The notes beneath the pieces are model-generated. The model searched no databases and was not told the origin of the DNA. It saw nothing but the letters and a program-made list of their open reading frames with translations. DNA of 5,582 bases from NCBI GenBank assembly GCA_020350865.1, contig CP070726.1, forward strand, positions 1,201,844 through 1,207,425, read 5' to 3'. Positions within the stretch are counted from its first letter, which is position 1; the number at the start of each line of letters is the position of its first letter. Positions 5,143 through 5,582 of the stretch are shown here, in pieces. The DNA comes from Thermoplasmata archaeon. GTDB lineage: Archaea; Thermoplasmatota; Thermoplasmata; GCA-020350865. A program made the translations under genes and the position numbers.

Positions 5143-5582
5143 CTCGTGAAATATAAGATAATCTGATGAAAAAACCTTGCCTTTATCTTCAAATTGATCC
5201 ACCCAATCGAATATCATGAGGGGTTCTGTTGCTGTTACTAAATTATTGTGATAATAATATTCTTCAGTTTCATTCTTTGGGTCTACCCAGACATAAATAT
5301 TATATGTGTCCTTAATGGGAGGTGTCCAAATTATTGAAGCTACAGAATATGTATCTTCATCAACATCGATTGTAACATTGGCTATTATTTCAGCAGTATC
5401 ATCTGGAATCAAATCACCATTTTCATCTGGATCCCCATTATAGAACCTCACTTCAACATTTTGCTCTGATACACCGGAATTATGGACTGTTGCATTAATG
5501 AATAGTGAGTGTCCATTTTCAATTGGGGATGGTGGATTGAATTGAATATCTGAAGGTGTTATGAATAATTCTGAGAAAGGGC
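5140..5582 (-). CDS. Large secreted modular protein, CARDB-domain part upstream of the in-frame stop (5' end outside window)
   Basis: The frame is open from the right edge to the TGA at 5142-5140, about 146 residues. It contains a CARDB-type (cell-adhesion-related, immunoglobulin-like) domain: ATVHNSG, VEVRFYNGDPDENGD, SIIWTPPIKDTYNIYVWVD and EYYYHNNLVTA are in the usual order. The domain is followed by DWVDQFEDKGKVFSSDYLIF, which looks like the start of a linker or the first strand of a lectin-like module that continues past the stop codon. Three N-glycosylation sequons (NAT, NVT, NET) fit export. The apparent start GTG at 5451 lies in the middle of the CARDB domain and is not real; the true start, with the expected signal peptide, is beyond the window. 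Stopping here would leave the following module only just begun, which argues that this and the 5139-3451 frame are one gene. Composition is AT-rich (one hand-counted 60-base line is 30% GC). Confidence 0.75.
   Translation of the reverse strand, partial: PFSELFITPSDIQFNPPSPIENGHSLFINATVHNSGVSEQNVEVRFYNGDPDENGDLIPDDTAEIIANVTIDVDEDTYSVASIIWTPPIKDTYNIYVWVDPKNETEEYYYHNNLVTATEPLMIFDWVDQFEDKGKVFSSDYLIFHE

Overview
The window looks like a piece of a euryarchaeal chromosome, possibly from the Thermoplasmata or a related lineage (inference, moderate confidence). The evidence is TATA-like boxes roughly 30 bases ahead of several starts, start codons with little or no untranslated leader, bare oligo-T runs right after stop codons, an archaeal-type ThiL, a radical SAM enzyme of the AmmeMemoRadiSam group, and a very large secreted protein built from CARDB, lectin-like and fibronectin-like modules rich in N-glycosylation sequons. 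No RNA gene, insertion sequence or CRISPR array is visible.

Layout. On the + strand, 1-425 is the C-terminal end of an M28-family zinc peptidase that began before the window. Everything else is on the - strand. Reading leftward from the right edge: a large secreted modular protein (5582 to 3451, 5' end outside the window) whose reading frame is broken by one in-frame TGA at 5142-5140; a 63-residue 2[4Fe-4S] ferredoxin (3386-3195); thiL, thiamine-monophosphate kinase (3124-2144); a radical SAM protein (2147-1146) joined to thiL by an ATGA stop/start overlap; and a 208-residue membrane-anchored acidic protein (1085-459) with its own TATA box. The last gene converges on the peptidase gene, with about 33 bases between their stops.

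How the parts relate. thiL and the radical SAM gene form a clear two-gene operon. The ferredoxin lies 70 bases upstream in the same direction and could supply electrons to the radical SAM cluster, but it has its own promoter and this link is inference. The partners that name the AmmeMemoRadiSam group (AMMECR1 and Memo) are not in the window. The peptidase fragment, the membrane-anchored protein and the modular secreted protein are envelope or extracellular functions surrounding this metabolic core.

The most notable features are both in the large secreted-protein gene. It has an in-frame nonsense codon between two parts that read as one protein. It also has an abrupt change in base composition, from about 30-33% GC upstream to about 52% GC downstream, which falls on a domain boundary near 4260 and suggests module exchange. 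I see no clear evidence of a wholly new multi-gene system; the remaining genes belong to recognisable families or fold types.
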